From DATKWD01 sp963704815 (GTDB lineage Bacteria > Actinomycetota > Acidimicrobiia > Acidimicrobiales > Salinilacustritrichaceae): DNA of 64,000 nt. Positions 9,595-19,623 of this stretch are shown in pieces. Numbering within the stretch: position 1 is the stretch's first letter; the number at the start of each line of letters is the position of its first letter. The position numbers and the translations under genes were made by a program. The notes under the pieces were generated by a model that did no database searches, was not told the DNA's origin, and saw nothing but the letters and a program-made list of their open reading frames with translations. The stretch is from NCBI GenBank assembly GCA_963704815.1, contig CAVPHU010000001.1:1178001-1242000 (forward strand), in the 5' to 3' direction.

Positions 9595-10239
9595 ATGCCA
9601 ACCCCCCGTCCGGTTTCCGCCCTCAACCCACCCGGCCGCCGCGTCGAGCCGACGTCGCCGATGCTCGAGGTGATTCCCCTCCCCGACCTCGTCATCGATC
9701 GGGTCGGCTTCGATCCCCGATCGCCGTACGCCGAACGATTCTGGCTCGGCGTGCTCGGACCCACGTCGCTGCTGCTGATGCGGCACCTCGCCGCCCACTT
9801 CGACCTCCACCCCGACGGGTTCGAGCTCGACCGTGTACGTGCCGCCCACGCGCTCGGGGTGGGCGCTCGCAGCGGTCGCAATTCTCCGTTCGTGCGAGCC
9901 GTCGCCCGATGCGGACAGTTCGGGCTGATCCAGCGCCCCGGACCCGATGTGCTCAGCGTCCGACGACGCATCCCACCGCTGACCCGAGCGCAGGTCGACA
10001 AGCTGCCCGACGACCTCCAGCGCTCGCACCTGCGCTGGCAGCAGGCCCAGCTCGGCCGACCGGCCGCAGCCGGCGACGAGCTCCGCGCCCGCCGGGTGGC
10101 CGCCACGCTGCTGGAGGTCGGAGAGACGCCGTCGGCCACGCGCCGCCACCTCGAGCGGTGGCGCTTCAGCCCCGACCTGGCGCAGGCCGGAGTCGAGTGG
10201 GCGGTGCAGCAGTCGGGGCCACCGCCCGATGCGGCCTGA
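9595..10239 (+). CDS. Conserved hypothetical protein (214 aa)
   Basis: I do not recognise a named domain. The protein is soluble, with a YAERFWLGVLGPTSLLLMRHLA segment near residues 44-65 and an Arg-rich second half ending in a predicted helix that contains RRHLERWRFSPDLAQ. Such proteins recur in actinobacteria, so it is probably real. Coding quality (third-position GC) is good along the whole frame, whereas the opposite-strand frame over 9535-10287 is Arg/Ser-rich noise. It converges on pepA across a short hairpin-containing spacer. Confidence 0.72.
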   Translation: MPTPRPVSALNPPGRRVEPTSPMLEVIPLPDLVIDRVGFDPRSPYAERFWLGVLGPTSLLLMRHLAAHFDLHPDGFELDRVRAAHALGVGARSGRNSPFVRAVARCGQFGLIQRPGPDVLSVRRRIPPLTRAQVDKLPDDLQRSHLRWQQAQLGRPAAAGDELRARRVAATLLEVGETPSATRRHLERWRFSPDLAQAGVEWAVQQSGPPPDAA

Positions 10240-10240
10240 G

Positions 10241-10305
10241 GTCTCGGAGCTGCGCGGAGGGGGCCGAGCTTCGCAGCTCCCCGTCATTCCCGCTCTTGCC
10301 GCTCC
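10241..10305. repeat. Dispersed intergenic repeat with terminator-like hairpin (copy 1)
   Basis: This lies between two convergent stop codons. A perfect 9-bp inverted repeat (GGAGCTGCG at 10246-10254, its complement at 10272-10280) forms a hairpin. The 31 bp at 10274-10304 match 55928-55958 at 30 of 31 positions, and that second copy also sits between convergent genes. It is probably a bidirectional terminator-associated dispersed element. Confidence 0.6.
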
Positions 10306-11772
10306 TCAGGCCTCCGAAGGCTTCGGCTTGCGAAAGCTGGTGACCAGTTCGATCAGCGACGACACGCCGAATCCGGTCCCGCCCTTGCGCCGAAGGCTGT
10401 CGGCGGAGTCGACGAACGCCGGCCCGGCGATGTCGAGGTGAGCCCAGGCGATGCCGGGATCGACGAAGTTCGACAGGAACATGCCGGCGACCGATGCCCC
10501 TGCGTAGCGATCGGCGCTGATGTTCTTGAGGTCGGCGACCTCGCTCTCGAGCGAGGAGGCCAGCTTCTTCGGGAGCGGGAGCGGCCAGAGCCCCTCGCCG
10601 GCTCGTTCGCCTGCGGCACGAACGTCCGCGAGGAATCCCTCGTGGTTCCCCATGAGGCCGGCGATGTCGGCGCCGAGCGCCACCATGCACGCTCCGGTGA
10701 GTGTGGCGAGGTCGACGATGGCATCGGGCTGGTCCTCGCTGGCCAACGACAACGCGTCGGCGAGCACGAGGCGGCCCTCGGCGTCGGTGTTGAGCACCTC
10801 GACGGTCTTGCCGTTCCGAATCGTGAGCACGTCGCCCACCCGCATGGCATCGGGACCCGGCATGTTGTCGGTGAGCGGGAGATACCCCTTCACCGCCACC
10901 CGGGGAGCGAGGGTCTCGAGCACCGACATGGCACCGACCACGGCGGCGGCACCACCCATGTCGCACTTCATCGTCCGCATGCCCTCGCTGGTCTTGAGCG
11001 ACAGGCCGCCCGAATCGAACGTGATGCCCTTGCCCACCAGGGCGAGGCTGGATCGCGCGCCCTCCGGGGCGTAGGAGATCTCGACGAAACGAGGGGGCTC
11101 GGCCGATCCTCGGTTGACGCCGAGCAGACCACCGAGGCGAGCCTGCTCGATGTCGACGGCATCGAACACGGTGATCGTGGTGGACGGGCCCGCGCACGCA
11201 GCGAGGATGCGCTCGACGAACGCCCGCGGGGTCAGCGAGCCACCCGGTTCGTTGACCAGGTCGCGAGCAAGCGTGACGGCGCCACCGATGACCAGTCCGC
11301 GATCGAGCGCGTCCTGGATCCGCTTGCCCCCCTTGCCATCGACCAGCACGTCGGTGAGCTTCGAGGCGTCCGGTTCGCTCTGCAACGCGTCGTAGCTGTA
11401 GCTGCCGAGCACCAGACCCTCGGTCAGCGCCTGCGCGGCCACCCGCGGATCGATGTCGGTGTCGCCGAGCTGATCGAGGATGCGCACGGTCACCCGGCGG
11501 TGGCGACGCAGCGCTCGGGCGATCGCACCAGCCGCGCGTCGCACCTCGTCGGCGCCGATCGCATCGGCGCTGCCCAACCCGACGACGGCCAGCGGCAGGC
11601 CGTCGTCGCCCGGCATGACCGAGGTCTCACCGACCTCCCCACCGAATCCCGTCGACGCCAGGAAGGCCCAGTCCAAGCCGGCTCCGTCGTCATCCATCCG
11701 GTCCGAGAACACCCCGATACCGACGGCGTCGGCATCGACGAGATCGCGGGTGAGCGTTGCGGTGAGAGACAT
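10306..11772 (-). CDS. pepA: Leucyl aminopeptidase (M17)
   Basis: This is a cytosolic dizinc aminopeptidase that trims N-terminal residues from peptides. The 488 residues show the M17 signatures: Lys in VGKGITFDSGGLS, the metal site with MKCDMGGAAAV, and NTDAEGRLVLADAL. The N-terminal domain is divergent, as usual. An AAAGGTGG Shine-Dalgarno sits just before the ATG at 11770-11772, unlike the many leaderless genes around. The downstream frameshifted permease is on the same strand, 16 bp away. Confidence 0.94.
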   Translation of the reverse strand: MSLTATLTRDLVDADAVGIGVFSDRMDDDGAGLDWAFLASTGFGGEVGETSVMPGDDGLPLAVVGLGSADAIGADEVRRAAGAIARALRRHRRVTVRILDQLGDTDIDPRVAAQALTEGLVLGSYSYDALQSEPDASKLTDVLVDGKGGKRIQDALDRGLVIGGAVTLARDLVNEPGGSLTPRAFVERILAACAGPSTTITVFDAVDIEQARLGGLLGVNRGSAEPPRFVEISYAPEGARSSLALVGKGITFDSGGLSLKTSEGMRTMKCDMGGAAAVVGAMSVLETLAPRVAVKGYLPLTDNMPGPDAMRVGDVLTIRNGKTVEVLNTDAEGRLVLADALSLASEDQPDAIVDLATLTGACMVALGADIAGLMGNHEGFLADVRAAGERAGEGLWPLPLPKKLASSLESEVADLKNISADRYAGASVAGMFLSNFVDPGIAWAHLDIAGPAFVDSADSLRRKGGTGFGVSSLIELVTSFRKPKPSEA

Positions 11773-11788
11773 GGTCCACCTTTCGGAG

Positions 11789-12902
11789 TCAGGTGGGCGA
11801 GGCTAGGCGATCCGGTTTGTCGGTCTGCACCCGTCCGTCGCCGACGTCGGACGCCAGGGCGAACAACGCGATCCGGCCATCGTGACCCGGTGACAGCTCG
11901 ACGGCGACGGCCACGACGAACACGGCGATCACGAGGCAGACGAGCAGGCCCCCGAAGCCGTAGATCTCGAGTCCGAACATGGCAGCGAGGAGCGTGATGA
12001 CCGGGCCGACGTGCACCGACCGGCGTTCGAGCGGACGCTGGAGCGCGATGATGTCGAACACCTGGTAGGCCACGAAGACCGCGGCGATCAGTGGGGTCGA
12101 GTCGAGATCGACCGCAACGCTCAGCAGGATCACCGCCACGCTTCCGGTGAGGACGCCGAGCAACGGGAGCAGCGCGAAGATCGCCACCCAGATCGCCAGC
12201 AGCAGACTCCCCGGAATGCCGGCGAATTCGCACACCGCGAACGTGAAGAGGCCGGCGAGGACCACCCGACCGAGGGTCAGCGTCACATATCGCCAGGAGC
12301 GGGCGGCAGCGGCAGCGAGGACCTCGGCGGCCAGCGAGCGCCGACGCTCGTCGCGAATCTGAGCGAGCCCGCTCGCCACGAGCGTCGGTCCGTGCAGGAT
12401 CATGAAAAGGGTCAGCACCGCGGTGGCCAGGAACGCCACACCCCGCGTCGCCGCCGAGCGGATGGCGGTGGCCGCGTCGCCACCTCGCAGCCGCTCGGGG
12501 ATCTCGGCCACGAGGTCGCGGCACTCGATCGCTCAACTCGAACTCCGTGGCGGCCTCGCCGAAGCGTTCGGACTCCTCGATGCGCTCGGCCGCTTCGGGG
12601 GCCACCCGCTCGAGGCGGTCGGCCTCACTCTGGATCTGGTCGACCGAGCCGTAGGCGAGCGCGCCGATCGGCACCAGGACGCCGAGCACGACCGCGATGA
12701 GCGCCAGCGGGCGCGGGATCCGACGACTCAAGATCTGCACGATCGGATGCAGGAGGCCCCCCACGATCGATGCGACCAACACCCAGCCGAGCACCCGGGT
12801 GCTCGCCGCCAGCAGGGTGACCCCGGCCAATGCGAGCACGATCACGACCACGACGAGCGCCACGGAGCGGGTGGTGAGTCGGAGCTCTGCTCGCTCAGCC
12901 AT
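11789..12902 (-). pseudogene. AI-2E family transporter, single frameshift
   Basis: The first ~125 codons (from 12902) encode two N-terminal membrane helices and a soluble helix ending EFELSDRV. The rest (from about 12511) encodes the remaining membrane helices in the +1 frame, including the family's FGLEIYGFGGLL segment. Removing one base between about 12511 and 12533 would restore a ~370-residue AI-2E/PerM-type permease. This may be a true lesion or a sequencing error. It is divergent from an intact paralogue at 12991. The family is named for autoinducer-2 export but many members transport other solutes. Confidence 0.8.
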
Positions 12903-12910
12903 CGCGGGTC

Positions 12911-12916
12911 ACGGTA
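12911..12916 (-). promoter_or_regulatory. -10-like TACCGT, 8 nt before the frameshifted permease ATG
   Basis: TACCGT is 8 nt from the ATG at 12900-12902. It mirrors the same hexamer for the divergent paralogue. Confidence 0.45.
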
Positions 12917-12975
12917 CCGACGCCTGCTGAGCGAATCGGGGACCGAGCATCACCCCCCGCGGGCGCATCGGGTCG

Positions 12976-12981
12976 TACCGT
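12976..12981 (+). promoter_or_regulatory. -10-like TACCGT, 9 nt before the intact permease ATG
   Basis: TACCGT is 9 nt upstream of the ATG at 12991. The two divergent permease promoters are 59 bp apart. Confidence 0.45.
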
Positions 12982-12990
12982 CACGAGTCG

Positions 12991-14127
12991 ATGTCCGATG
13001 TCCCGATGTCCGATGTCGACGAGGCGCCGAACGACCCCCCTCTCGTCGATCTCGACTGGAGGGTCGGTGTGGTGGCCGCGGTCACCGCCGCACTCATCGG
13101 CGTGATCATCGGATTGGTCCGTTCGGCGCCGCGGACCTTCACCTGGCTCGTCATCGGCGGCCTGCTCGCCCTCGCCCTCGACCCGCTCGTCGACGCGGTC
13201 CAGCGACGACTCGACGCTCGGCGAGGCGTCGGCGTCGCCGTGGTGTTCAGCACGTTCTTCGCCATCGCTGCCGGCCTGCTGCTGCTCCTCGGCCCTCCCG
13301 CAGCCGAGCAGGCCCGCAACCTCTCCGACGAGTTGCCCGACGTCGTCGACAATCTGACCGATCTGCCCGTCATCGGAGACGACCTGGCTCGCAACGACGT
13401 CCCTGACCGCGTCCAGGAGTGGATCGAGGGACTCCCGGCCCAGTTGTCCGGCGACACGACACCCATCGAAGGCGTCGCCCGGTCGGTGGTCGGTGGCGCC
13501 CTCGCCGCGGTCGCCACGTTGCTCATCACCCTGGCACTGCTCCTCGACGGCGCCCGCCTCGTGCGCGCCGTCCGTCGGCTGGTGCCCATCGATCGTCGAC
13601 CGACCGCCGACCGGTTCGGCGATCTCAGCTATCGGATCGTGGGCAAGTACTTCGCCGGATCGCTGCTCGTCGCCGCGCTCGCCGGCGTGGTGACGCTCAT
13701 CATCGGGACGGTGCTCGGGGTCCCCCTCACTCCCCTGCTGGCGGTGAACGTGGCCGTGTTCAACCTGGTGCCCCAGATCGGCGGCGCCGTGGGCGGGATC
13801 CCCTTCGTGCTCTTCGCCTTCACCCAGGGAGCGACCACCGGCGTGCTCGCGGCGGTGTTCTTCGTTCTCTATCTCCAGTTCGAGAACCACATCCTCACGC
13901 CCATCGTCGTGGGCGACGCCGTCGACCTGTCGCCCCCGGCCACCATGGTCTCGGCCCTGGTCGGCGTCTCGGTGGCCGGTGTGCCCGGTGCGCTGGTCGC
14001 GGTGCCGTTCCTCGGCGCGGCGAAGGCCTTCTACCTCGAACTGAGGCATGGCCCGGCGGAGCCTCCCGATGAGGACGATCCTGCGACGGACGACGAGGTG
14101 TCGGAGTCGGCGCCGGGAATCGGGTGA
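12991..14127 (+). CDS. AI-2E family transporter (intact)
   Basis: A 378-residue membrane protein with 7-8 predicted helices, an N-terminal pair at about 25-75, a long soluble segment at 105-160, and the C-terminal family motif region PQIGGAVGGIPFVLFAF followed by LQFENHILTPIVVGD, which matches the AI-2E/PerM pattern. The tail is acidic. The first codons encode a short MSDVPMSDV duplication, so the ATG at 13006 is an alternative start. Substrate unknown. Its frameshifted neighbour on the other strand is a distant paralogue, not a recent duplicate. Confidence 0.87.
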   Translation: MSDVPMSDVDEAPNDPPLVDLDWRVGVVAAVTAALIGVIIGLVRSAPRTFTWLVIGGLLALALDPLVDAVQRRLDARRGVGVAVVFSTFFAIAAGLLLLLGPPAAEQARNLSDELPDVVDNLTDLPVIGDDLARNDVPDRVQEWIEGLPAQLSGDTTPIEGVARSVVGGALAAVATLLITLALLLDGARLVRAVRRLVPIDRRPTADRFGDLSYRIVGKYFAGSLLVAALAGVVTLIIGTVLGVPLTPLLAVNVAVFNLVPQIGGAVGGIPFVLFAFTQGATTGVLAAVFFVLYLQFENHILTPIVVGDAVDLSPPATMVSALVGVSVAGVPGALVAVPFLGAAKAFYLELRHGPAEPPDEDDPATDDEVSESAPGIG

Positions 14128-14150
14128 TCGCCCCGGGTGGAAATCACCCG
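14121..14150. terminator. Bidirectional hairpin terminator
   Basis: A perfect 8-bp inverted repeat (CGGGTGAT at 14121-14128, ATCACCCG at 14143-14150) with a 14-nt loop lies at the convergence of the permease and the GT-C-like gene. The left arm includes the permease stop codon. Confidence 0.6.
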
Positions 14151-14191
14151 TGACGGCCGAGCACGACCCATGCCGGCCTCGAACGTCGCCG

Positions 14192-15979
14192 TCAGTCCGA
14201 CGTGGCGAGGGGGATCGACCGGAATCCGTCCTCGTTGGGGACCTCGACGGCCACCGACCAGGATCCCGGGACCTCCGAGCGTTCGAGCAGGAAGGCATCG
14301 ACGTAGACCGGCCGACCGGTTGCGGTGAGGTGTCGATGGACCGACGGCAGATCGGCCGGATCCCACACGACGAAGCCGTACTGGTCGTGCACTGTGCGAG
14401 CCACGGGAGGCAACTTCTGCCCGGCGCCGTCGAACCCGAACAACACGATCGCTCCCGGAGGGATCGAGCCGAGCGCTTCGTCGATTGCGGCGACATCGGC
14501 GCCATCCATCAGACCGTCGCGGGTCTCGGGATAGCGCTCGCCCACGAGGACGAACTGTGTGACCACGAGCACCGCGAGCACCGACGCGGCGATGCCCTGC
14601 CCGACCCGCCCCCTCGCCCGCACCCGCCGGTTGGCCTCGGCGAGGACGAGGCAGCAGCCGACGATCAGCAGCGGATACACCGCAGGGTGGAAACGCCTGG
14701 TCCACCACAGCTGGTTCGCTGGTGTCGCGTGCATGTCGACGGCCAGTCCGACCACCATCGGAACGAGCACGAGCCAGGCCACCGCAGACATCCGGTCGAT
14801 GAGGACCGGCAGGAACCTGGCCAGTCCGATGAGGCCGAACACCAGCACGAGACCCGCCGACACCCACAACAGCCATCCGGTCCCATACCTGGCGTCACGG
14901 ATCAGACCCCACTGGAGCGTCCGCGGCGGGAGGTCGGCCTTGTAGAGATCTCCGAGCAGCGTGATGCCCACCAGGAGGGCGATCGGCACCCACGGGTGAG
15001 CCCGGATGAAGTCGATGCCTCTCCGAACCGACGACCGGACGGGATCGATGAGGACCGCCACGTGACCGAACACCAGCCCGAAGATCGCCGCGGGAAGCAC
15101 GAGTGCCCGGGCATCGAGCGGCGAAGCCCCTGCGTCGGCGAGCGCCGACGGAAGTGGCCAGGTGACCGTCGGTTCGAACGAGAACGATCCGAGCAGGAAC
15201 TCCGATGTGGTGGAGGCCGTACGCAGATCGATCCACGACGTCGCCACGAGGCCGACCGACACGGGCACCCAGTACCGCGGGCGAGTCGCGGTGACGAACA
15301 CCAGCACCAGCAGCAACGGGACGAAGAACTCCTCACGGGCATGGGGAAGGGCCAGGAGCGGCAGCGCAGCGAGCGCCCCGATGCCCGGTCGCGTCGCCAA
15401 CCAGACCAGGGCGAGCAGCAGCACGGTCGCGACCGATTCGGACATCGGAAACCGCGCCAGTTCGACATGGCTCGGGAGCACAGCGAAGAGTCCCGCTCCG
15501 ACGAGTGATGCGACCCGGCTCCCGGTCAGCGCCAGAACGACCATCCCGAACAGCACGATGGAGACGCCGTACAGCGCTCGGTCCAGGTGCGGAACCGCCG
15601 TGTCGGGACCGAGCCGGAGCAGGACGGCTGCGATCCGCGGTTGGAGATGCTGGTGGGGAAAGCGGACGCGGTCGTCGTCGTCGACGAAGACGAACGAGGT
15701 GAGCACCGAGTCCCCCCGACCGATGTTCTCGGGCTTGACCAGCGCTGATCGCACATCGGCACGGTCGGCGGGTGCGATCCCCGGCGGCAGGAACTCGCGT
15801 CCGGGCACGCTGCCGCGTGCGTACTGCTGCGCTGCATTCGCGTAGTTCGATGCGTCGGACCCAGCGGTGAGCAGCTGCACCGGCGGGAACAGCACCGCCG
15901 TCACCACCGACGCCACGACGGCGAAAAGGACCAGCGCAACAGCGAACCACCGCGCACCCAGACGGCCCGGGCTCGTCAC
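14192..15979 (-). CDS. Polytopic membrane protein, GT-C glycosyltransferase-like
   Basis: A 595-residue protein with about 10-12 membrane helices and a ~110-residue C-terminal soluble domain. After the first helix comes an extracytoplasmic loop with GSDASNYANAAQQYARG, resembling the acidic loop-1 motif of GT-C (PMT/ArnT-like) enzymes that use polyprenyl-phosphate sugars. An HxEL motif (SHVELARFP) follows a helix. This supports a GT-C fold, but the substrate and activity are inference. The start is GTG at 15977-15979. The gene is monocistronic and divergent from metH. Confidence 0.7.
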   Translation of the reverse strand: MTSPGRLGARWFAVALVLFAVVASVVTAVLFPPVQLLTAGSDASNYANAAQQYARGSVPGREFLPPGIAPADRADVRSALVKPENIGRGDSVLTSFVFVDDDDRVRFPHQHLQPRIAAVLLRLGPDTAVPHLDRALYGVSIVLFGMVVLALTGSRVASLVGAGLFAVLPSHVELARFPMSESVATVLLLALVWLATRPGIGALAALPLLALPHAREEFFVPLLLVLVFVTATRPRYWVPVSVGLVATSWIDLRTASTTSEFLLGSFSFEPTVTWPLPSALADAGASPLDARALVLPAAIFGLVFGHVAVLIDPVRSSVRRGIDFIRAHPWVPIALLVGITLLGDLYKADLPPRTLQWGLIRDARYGTGWLLWVSAGLVLVFGLIGLARFLPVLIDRMSAVAWLVLVPMVVGLAVDMHATPANQLWWTRRFHPAVYPLLIVGCCLVLAEANRRVRARGRVGQGIAASVLAVLVVTQFVLVGERYPETRDGLMDGADVAAIDEALGSIPPGAIVLFGFDGAGQKLPPVARTVHDQYGFVVWDPADLPSVHRHLTATGRPVYVDAFLLERSEVPGSWSVAVEVPNEDGFRSIPLATSD

Positions 15980-15985
15980 GTCGCG

Positions 15986-15991
15986 AACCTA
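15986..15991 (-). promoter_or_regulatory. -10-like TAGGTT, 6 nt before the GT-C-like GTG
   Basis: TAGGTT ends 6 nt upstream of the GTG at 15977-15979, supporting the choice of GTG as start. Confidence 0.5.
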
Positions 15992-16044
15992 CGCGGTGCC
16001 CCAGAACCCGCCAAACGGGTCGCGGCCGCCGCCCGGGGCACCAG

Positions 16045-16050
16045 TACCCT
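16045..16050 (+). promoter_or_regulatory. -10-like TACCCT, 9 nt before the metH ATG
   Basis: TACCCT is followed by 9 nt and the ATG at 16060. There is no space for a cobalamin or SAM riboswitch between it and the start. Confidence 0.5.
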
Positions 16051-16059
16051 TGCTGGGTC

Positions 16060-19000
16060 ATGGCCGACCCGTCCTACCTCGAACTCATCAACGAACGTGT
16101 GGTCGTCTATGACGGCGCGTTCGGCACGTACGTGCAGCGCCTCGACCTCTCTGCCGACGACTTCGGTGGCGAATCGCTCGAGGGCTGCAACGAGATGTTG
16201 TGCCTCACCCGACCCGACGTGATCGCCGGGCTCCACGAGCAGTACTTCGGCGTCGGGGCAGACGTCACCGAGACCGCCGTCGTTCGGTGCGTTCTCGGTC
16301 CCGCTCGACGAGTACGACATCGGCGACAAGACCCACGAGATCAACGTGGCGGCAGCACGCATCGCCAAGGAAGTGGCATCGAGCTACGACGGGCCGCGCT
16401 ACGTCGCCGGATCGATGGGTCCGGGCACCAAGATGCCGACGCTCGGCCACATCCGCTTCGCCGACCTCCGCGACGCCTACGAGGTCCAGGCCCGCGGCCT
16501 GCTCGAGGGCGGCGTCGACCTGTTCCTCGTCGAGACCCAGTTCGACCTGCTCGGCCTCAAGGCGGCCGTCATCGCATGCCAGCGGGCCATGAAGGCCGAG
16601 GGCCGGCAGGTGCCGATCCAGGCCCAGGTGACCATCGAGCTCACCGGCACGATGCTTCCCGGAACCGAGATCGGTGCCGCCCTGGCCGCAATCGACCCGA
16701 TCGGGGTCGACGTGGTGGGCCTCAACTGCGCCACCGGCCCGGGCGAGATGAGCGAGCACCTCCGCCACCTGTCCGCCCACTCGCGCATGCCGATCTCGTG
16801 CCTGCCCAACGCCGGAATGCCCTCGGTCGTCGACGGGGCGATGCACTACGACCTGACGGCCGAGCAGATGGCCGACGCTCAGCGCCGCTTCATCACCGAG
16901 TTCGGCGTCCAGGTCATCGGCGGCTGCTGCGGCACCGACCAGGGCCACATCGCCGCGCTCGCCGAGCTCAAGGACCTCACGCCCGCGAAGCGTGAGCCGG
17001 TCCACGTGCCGGGCGCGACGTCGGTCTACAGCTTCGTGCCCTTCGAACAGGATGCGTCGGTGCTCATCATCGGCGAACGCACCAACGCCAACGGTTCCAA
17101 GGCGTTTCGCGAAGCCATGATCGAGTCCGACTGGGACACCACGGTGAAGATGGCCAAGGACCAGGTGGCCGGCGGCGCCCACGTCATCGACGTCTGCGTC
17201 GACTACGTCGGCCGCGACGGCAACCTCGACATGGAAGAGGTCGCAAGCCGATTCACCACGCAGTCGAGCGTGCCGCTGATGATCGACTCGACCGAGCCCG
17301 ATGTCGTCGAGACCGCGCTCCAGTGGATCGGTGGCCGGCCCATCCTCAACTCGGTCAACCTCGAGGACGGCGACGCGCCCGGCACCCGCTTCGACCGGTT
17401 CCTGTCACTCGCCAAGGAATACGGCGCCGCCGTCGTGTGCACCTGCATCGACGAGGAAGGCCAGGCGCGGACGCCCGAGTGGAAGCTGCGGGCCGCGAAG
17501 TCGATCCACGACCTGGCCGTCGAGCGCTACGGCCTCGAGCCGTCCGACCTCATCTTCGACCCCCTCGCGCTCACCCTGGGCACCGGCCTCGAGGAGAGCC
17601 GGGGCGACGGCATGTCGACGATCGAGGGCATCCGGCTCATCAAGGAGCAGTTGCCCGGCGTCCACACGACGCTCGGCCTGTCGAACATCAGCTTCGGGCT
17701 CAAGCCGGCCGCCCGCCACGTCCTCAACTCGGTGTATCTCCACGAGTGCTCCGAGGCCGGACTCGACTCGGCCATCGTCCACGCCGGGCGCATCCTGCCG
17801 CTCAACCGCATCCCCGACGAGCAACGCGACGTCTGTCTCGACCTCATCTACGACCGCCGCGGCACCGACGGCGTCCTCGCCGACGGCGATGCCGACTACG
17901 ACCCGCTCACCAAGCTGCTCGAGCTGTTCGAAGACGTCGAGTCGGTGGCCGTCGAGAAGGAGGACCGTTCAGGCTGGCCGGTGACCGAGCGACTCAGCCA
18001 TCGCATCATCGACGGCGACCGCGACGGGCTGTCCGACGATCTCGACCTGGCGATGACCGAGGGCATCGCGCCGCTCGACATCATCAACGACCACCTGCTC
18101 GCGGGCATGAAGGTGGTCGGCGAGCTGTTCGGGGCCGGCGAGATGCAGTTGCCGTTCGTGCTCCAGTCGGCCGAGACGATGAAGATGGCCGTCGCCCACC
18201 TCGAGCCCCACATGGAGGCGACCGACGAGGGCTCGGCCAAGGGCACGATCGTGCTCGCCACGGTCAAGGGCGACGTGCACGACATCGGCAAGAACCTGGT
18301 CGACATCATCCTCACCAACAACGGCTACGAGGTGCACAACCTCGGCATCAAGATCCCCATCGGCGACATGGTCGACAAGGCGGTCGAGGTCGGTGCCGAT
18401 GCCATCGGCATGAGCGGGCTGCTCGTGAAGTCGACCCTGATCATGCGCGACAACCTCGACGAGCTCAACGCCCGCGACCTGTCGGACATCCCGGTCGTGC
18501 TCGGTGGGGCCGCGCTCACCCGCAGCTATGTGGAGCGAGACCTGCGAGAGGTCTATGAGGGCCGGTTGTTCTACGGCAAGGATGCCTTCGAAGGTCTGGC
18601 GGTGATGGACCGCCTCGGCGAGATCAAGCGGGGCGCCGACGACGACCCCGACTGGGGCCGGGTGCCCTCCGAGTCGAAGGTGCCGGCTCGCGCCCGCGCC
18701 CTCGCCGAGGAGAACCGCACCGACGACGGGGGCACCCTGGTCCCCGACCGCTCGCCCGCCGTGGCCGCCGACAACGACATCCCCGAACCTCCCTTCGTCG
18801 GCTCCCAGGTCGTCAAGGGCATCGCCATCGACGACATCGCCGAATTCGTCAACGAGACCGCGCTCTACCGAAACCAGTGGGGCTATCGGCCCGAGAACGG
18901 GGAGAGCGACGACGACTTCAAGACCCGGGTCCGGGCGGTGTTCCGCCAGCAACTGGCCGAGGCGAAGACCGCCGGCCTGCTGCAGCCTCAGGTCGTCTAC

Positions 19001-19570
19001 GGCTACTTCCCGGTCAACTCCGACGGCGACGATCTCGTCGTGTGGACCGACACGACCCGCACCGAGGAACGGACCCGCTTCAGCTGGCCCCGGCAGGCGA
19101 AGGGTGACTTCATGTCGATCGCCGACTTCTTCCGTCCGGTCGCCTCCGACGAGGTCGACTACGCGGCCTTCCACATCGTGACGATGGGTGCGGCGATCAG
19201 CGAGGCCGCCGCCGAGTTGTTCGCCGCCGACAAGTACGAGGACTACCTGATGCTGCACGGCATCGGCGTCGAGATGGCCGAAGCGCTGGCCGAGTTCTGG
19301 CACAAGCGGATCCGCACCGACTGGGGTTTCGTCGACGAGGACGGCCGCGACCTGTCGGGCCTGTTCCGTCAGCAGTACCGCGGCGGCCGCTACTCGTGGG
19401 GCTACCCGGCCTGCCCCGACCTCGAGGACAACGTGACGGTCTTCGACCTGCTGGACGGCGAACGCATCGGCCTCGAGGTGAGCGAGGAGACGGGCTTCCA
19501 GTACCAGCCCGAGCAGACCACCAGCGCCATCATCTGCCACCACCCCCAGGCCAAGTACTTCGTCGTCTGA
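16060..19570 (+). CDS. metH: Cobalamin-dependent methionine synthase, one frameshift near the 5' end
   Basis: MetH transfers methyl from 5-methyltetrahydrofolate to homocysteine through cobalamin. Domains in order (corrected numbering, 1169 residues): homocysteine-binding barrel with zinc cysteines in GLNCATG and GGCCGTD, pterin-binding barrel (from about 340), B12 cap and Rossmann domain with DVHDIGKN near residue 735, and the C-terminal AdoMet reactivation domain with RFSWPRQ. The first 71 codons (16060-16272) are in one frame ending GADVTET; the rest is +1 from about 16283 (FGAFSVPLDEYDIG). A single extra base in 16274-16282 explains it. As all other domains are intact, I favour a sequencing error over a pseudogene. 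Confidence 0.92.
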
Positions 19571-19589
19571 AACGAACCGACGGGTCAGC

Positions 19590-19595
19590 TACGGT
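19590..19595 (+). promoter_or_regulatory. -10-like TACGGT upstream of the lipoprotein gene
   Basis: TACGGT lies 28 nt before the ATG at 19624, and a purine-rich GGGGGAGG follows at 19611-19618. This gene thus appears to have a conventional leader with a ribosome binding site. Confidence 0.4.
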
Positions 19596-19623
19596 CGACG
19601 CGGCATCGACGGGGGAGGTCGAC

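Noticed and set aside
15980..16059. Cobalamin or SAM riboswitch upstream of metH
   Set aside because: Only 80 bp separate it from the divergent gene and the -10-like hexamer is 9 nt from the ATG, leaving no leader.
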